64,000 bases of DNA from the NCBI RefSeq assembly GCF_900105945.1, contig NZ_FNSO01000004.1, positions 3,224,001-3,288,000 on the forward strand. Reading direction: 5' to 3'. Origin of the DNA: Amycolatopsis tolypomycina (GTDB lineage Bacteria > Actinomycetota > Actinomycetes > Mycobacteriales > Pseudonocardiaceae). The notes under the pieces are model-generated. The model was not told the origin of the DNA. It searched no databases and saw only the letters and a list, made by a program, of their open reading frames with translations. Each line of letters begins with the position of its first letter. Within the stretch, counting starts at the first letter, position 1. Positions 61,636 through 64,000 of the stretch are shown one piece after another. A program made the position numbers and the translations under genes.

Positions 61636-62403
61636 TCAGTCGTCGTCTTCGGCGGTTTCGCTGTCGACGTCGTGGTCGACGACCCAGTCGTCGTCGTCCG
61701 CTTCCGTGGCGTCGGCCACCGAGGTGACCGAGTGCGCCGCGGCCCCGCCCACACCGGCCGCGGTGTACCAGGCGTGGTAGCCCGCGTAGTCCGGCACGGC
61801 CACCGCGTGCGCACCCTCCGACGATGCGCCGAACGGGCCGGCCGTCAGCTTCTCCGCCTGGTAGACGGCGTGGTGCTCACCCGCGTGGCTCACCACGTGC
61901 GCCGACGTCGCGCCGTCCACGCCCGCCGACTGCTGCTCGGCGTGGTAGCCGACGTCGCTGTCGTCGTCATCGCCGTCATCGTCGTCGGTGTCGTACACCG
62001 GGCGGATCACGTGGCCGGCCGGCTCCTGGTCCACCGGGTCGGGGTGGCTCATGACGTGGTGGTGGGTCACGGCCGGGCCGTCGTAGTCGTCGTCCGCGTC
62101 GCAGTCGCAGTCGTCGTCCCCGTCGTACCAGTCGTGGCCGGACTCGCCGCTGTGCGTCACGGCGGCGCCGCCGATGCCGGCCACGGCCGAGTTCTGCTCG
62201 GACCAGTGGTGGCCCCACCAGGTCGTGCCTTCCTCGGTGTCGGTCGTGCCCGCACCACCGATGCCGGCCCAGCTGCTGGAGGTCTCGGCGCTCCAGGAGT
62301 CGTGCGGCCAGCCGAGCGGATGAGCGGTCGCCGGCCCCGCGATGACGAGGGAAAGCGGCAGCGCGAAAGCGCCGGCGACAGCCAGTCGTCGCAATGTGGA
62401 CAT
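61636..62403 (-). CDS. Secreted Asp/His-rich repeat protein
   Basis: A 255-residue exported protein. The signal peptide ends near residue 27 (LSLVIAGPATA-HPLGW). The mature part has imperfect repeats: AGIGGAGTTD, AGIGGAAVTH, AGVDGATSAH, AGVGGAAAHS, each near a Trp/Tyr-His-Ala-rich segment. Between them lie Asp runs (YDGDDDCDCDADDDYDG; DTDDDDGDDDDSD). Calcium or transition-metal binding is plausible. No family recognised. ATG 62403 begins the signal. Confidence 0.68.
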   Translation of the reverse strand: MSTLRRLAVAGAFALPLSLVIAGPATAHPLGWPHDSWSAETSSSWAGIGGAGTTDTEEGTTWWGHHWSEQNSAVAGIGGAAVTHSGESGHDWYDGDDDCDCDADDDYDGPAVTHHHVMSHPDPVDQEPAGHVIRPVYDTDDDDGDDDDSDVGYHAEQQSAGVDGATSAHVVSHAGEHHAVYQAEKLTAGPFGASSEGAHAVAVPDYAGYHAWYTAAGVGGAAAHSVTSVADATEADDDDWVVDHDVDSETAEDDD

Positions 62404-62856
62404 GATTTCTCGGGGTTCCTTCCTGAGTGCGACACCGGGTTTCATTCGGGGGCCCGGCCGTCGGGGCAGAAGTTCTGTCCGAGAGGTGACGCTACCGCCG
62501 CGACAGGGCGTTGACCTGCGCAAATACCCGATCGGTGCGCCGGAACCGCCATGCGGAGGACAACGGTGGAATGGGGTCGGACCAGTCTAGTTCGCCGCCG
62601 CGGGAGCGGTCGTGACGAATGGCGTCGAATCACTCGCTCAGGTAGTTCCCTGTTTAACGGAAAAAATGTGGGTCCCGGCGCCGGGCCGGGGCCGCCGGTC
62701 GACCGCTGCCGCCTTCGGCCGGTCGGGCGACCCGGACGCGGCAGGCGGCCCAGCCGTGGTGCGCCGGTGTCGGGTCGCCGGAGCCGGGCGCCGACGGGGC
62801 AATCCGGCCGGAAGCCGCCGTCGCACCACGATAACAGAGCCTTCCACCGATTGTTC

Positions 62857-62877
62857 CCACGATTATCATAGTCGTGG
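62857..62877. promoter_or_regulatory. Dyad CCACGA-tTATcATAg-TCGTGG
   Basis: A 21-bp near-perfect dyad around a central C in an AT-rich stretch about 100 nt before the beta-helix gene. Position and symmetry suggest a repressor or activator site; the factor is unknown. Confidence 0.4.
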
Positions 62878-62966
62878 ACTAATCACTGTATTTTTCGTTA
62901 CCTGGTACACCCGAAAAGCGTGGCAATGGACTCGATCGGACCAAGACCGTTGCGCAGTCAATTGCG

Positions 62967-62972
62967 TACGTT
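62967..62972 (+). promoter_or_regulatory. -10 hexamer TACGTT, leaderless start of the beta-helix gene
   Basis: TACGTT is followed by six bases (CACTGC) and ATG 62979. No ribosome-binding site is seen. Confidence 0.4.
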
Positions 62973-62978
62973 CACTGC

Positions 62979-64000
62979 ATGTCGCCGATCAGATCCATTC
63001 TGGCTGTCGTTCTGCTGGCCGCGTTCGTCGTGCCGCCCGGCCCCGTCGCGGCCGCGGCCGCGGTGACGCCGGGACCGGTGTGCGACCACCAGCCGGTGGC
63101 CAACGTGACGGCACCCGCGGGCGCCGTCACCGTCGACGCCGCGGTGCCCGGCGACCTCTACCGCAAGTCGCAGGAGTCCCCGCCCGGCACGACGTTCTGG
63201 CTGCCGCCGGGCACGCACAAGCTGGCGGCGGACCCGTTCGGGCAGGTCATCCCGAAGGACGGCAACGTCTACCTCGGCGCGCCCGGCGCGGTGCTCGACG
63301 GGCAGGGCATCAACCGGGCGGCGTTCACCCAGCAGGCGAAGGACGTCGTCATCCGCGGGCTCACCATCCAGAACTTCGTCGCCCCGCAGGACCAGGGCGT
63401 GGTGAACCACGATTCCGGCGAGCACTGGATCATCGAAAACACGACCGTGCAGAACAACAAAGGCGCGGGAATCATGGCAGGCGCGCGCCAGGAGCTGCGG
63501 CACAGCTGCCTGCGCAACAACGGGCAGTACGGCATGAACGCCTATCGGTCCGACAGCACGATCACCGCGTTGATCGTCGAGGGCAACGAAATCGTCGGCA
63601 ACAACACCGACGACTGGGAAACGCGCAGCCCCGGCTGCGGCTGCAGCGGCGGGATCAAGTTCTGGGTCGTCGACAAGGCCGACGTCCGCGGGAACTGGAT
63701 CCACCACAACCACGGCGCCGGCCTGTGGGCCGACACCGACAACAACGACTTCCTCATCGAGCACAACCTCATCGAGGACAACGACGCCGAGGCGCTGTTC
63801 TACGAGATCAGCTACAACCTGGTGTTCCGCGACAACGTGCTGCGCCGCAACAGCCTGGTCGCGGGCAAGCGCCGCGCCGACAAGGGCGACAACTTCCCGG
63901 TGGCGAGCGTGTACCTGTCCGAGTCGGGCGGCGAGCCGCGGGTGCCGGGCCGGACCTACCTCGTCGACATCTACGACAACACCTTCGAGGACAACTGGTC
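62979..64000 (+). CDS. Secreted right-handed parallel beta-helix protein, 3' end outside window
   Basis: The first 340 residues of an exported protein. The signal peptide covers about residues 1-27 (SILAVVLLAAFVVPPGPVAAAA). From about residue 75 there are beta-helix coils with repeated NN and I/V patterns: DVVIRGLTIQNFV, WIIENTTVQNNKG, LIVEGNEIVGNNT, DVRGNWIHHNHGAG, FLIEHNLIEDNDA. The fold is shared by pectate lyases, epimerases and other polysaccharide-active enzymes. ATG 62979 starts the signal; the frame stays open to the window's end. Confidence 0.83.
   Translation, partial: MSPIRSILAVVLLAAFVVPPGPVAAAAAVTPGPVCDHQPVANVTAPAGAVTVDAAVPGDLYRKSQESPPGTTFWLPPGTHKLAADPFGQVIPKDGNVYLGAPGAVLDGQGINRAAFTQQAKDVVIRGLTIQNFVAPQDQGVVNHDSGEHWIIENTTVQNNKGAGIMAGARQELRHSCLRNNGQYGMNAYRSDSTITALIVEGNEIVGNNTDDWETRSPGCGCSGGIKFWVVDKADVRGNWIHHNHGAGLWADTDNNDFLIEHNLIEDNDAEALFYEISYNLVFRDNVLRRNSLVAGKRRADKGDNFPVASVYLSESGGEPRVPGRTYLVDIYDNTFEDNW

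Larger units (their letters stand above)
62404..62978. other. 575-nt divergent gap, AT-richer than its surroundings at the right
   Basis: No supported gene. The right part (62840-62978) is unusually AT-rich, with the dyad at 62857-62877 and the -10-like TACGTT at 62967. The left part holds the upstream region of the Asp-rich gene. Confidence 0.6.

Noticed and set aside
62980..64000. Antisense frames opposite the beta-helix gene
   Set aside because: The plus-strand frame has a signal peptide and repeated beta-helix motifs; the minus frames have none.

Overview
The window is a high-GC actinobacterial chromosome segment, most likely from a Pseudonocardiaceae member such as Amycolatopsis. That placement is inferred from base composition, gene families and gene order; no rRNA is present to confirm it. 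The left and middle parts carry the Pup-proteasome neighbourhood in an order I recall from Mycobacterium tuberculosis (hisG to pepE, about Rv2121c to Rv2089c), with extra genes inserted.

Region 1 (1-12 kb): the 3' end of hisG, a ParA-like ATPase, a thioesterase and a RecB/Cas4-like nuclease on the minus strand. These are followed by a site-2 protease, trmI, a pentapeptide-repeat protein, two related secreted or membrane proteins and the proteasomal ATPase arc/mpa. A DMT-family exporter, an LLM-family oxidoreductase and an ArsR regulator lie between arc and dop.

Region 2 (12.5-14.3 kb): an IS110-family element inserted directly after a small gene. Its upstream non-coding stretch is where a bridge RNA would be expected.

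Region 3 (14.3-36.6 kb): the pupylation system. dop, pup, prcB and prcA run in series, pafA follows after two unrelated minus-strand genes, then pafB-pafC, tatA-tatC, a lipid kinase and a HelY-like helicase. Pup here ends in Gly-Gly-Glu, so it should not need deamidation before ligation. The arc promoter matches the PafBC-dependent DNA-damage promoter pattern, and weaker matches precede the RecB-like nuclease and helY. Many genes here have a TANNNT -10 hexamer 6-8 nt before the start codon, indicating leaderless mRNAs.

Region 4 (36.6-42.6 kb): two tandem Eis-like acetyltransferases, a 5'-3' exonuclease, a PepE-like aminopeptidase with an Lrp/AsnC regulator, and a small toxin-antitoxin-like pair.

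Region 5 (42.4-54.9 kb): accessory genes. These are an MFS exporter with an HxlR regulator, an SGNH hydrolase, a TetR/FMN-reductase pair, a LysR/SDR pair, a monooxygenase remnant, a two-ATPase ABC transporter with a large permease, an AhpD-like protein and secreted proteins, including a 55-residue peptide gene.

Region 6 (54.9-61.1 kb): a probable catabolic cluster. It holds a quinone-type oxidoreductase, an intradiol dioxygenase, a citrate-lyase-like protein, a class III CoA transferase, an IclR regulator and a divergent amidohydrolase. The same 15-bp dyad lies before the CoA transferase and before the amidohydrolase. The window ends with an EVE-like small protein, an Asp-rich secreted protein and the start of a beta-helix protein.

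Three kinds of intergenic palindrome recur or stand out: nested 30-bp tandem units between divergent genes, TGACGTC-centred dyads between convergent genes, and one perfect 32-bp palindrome.
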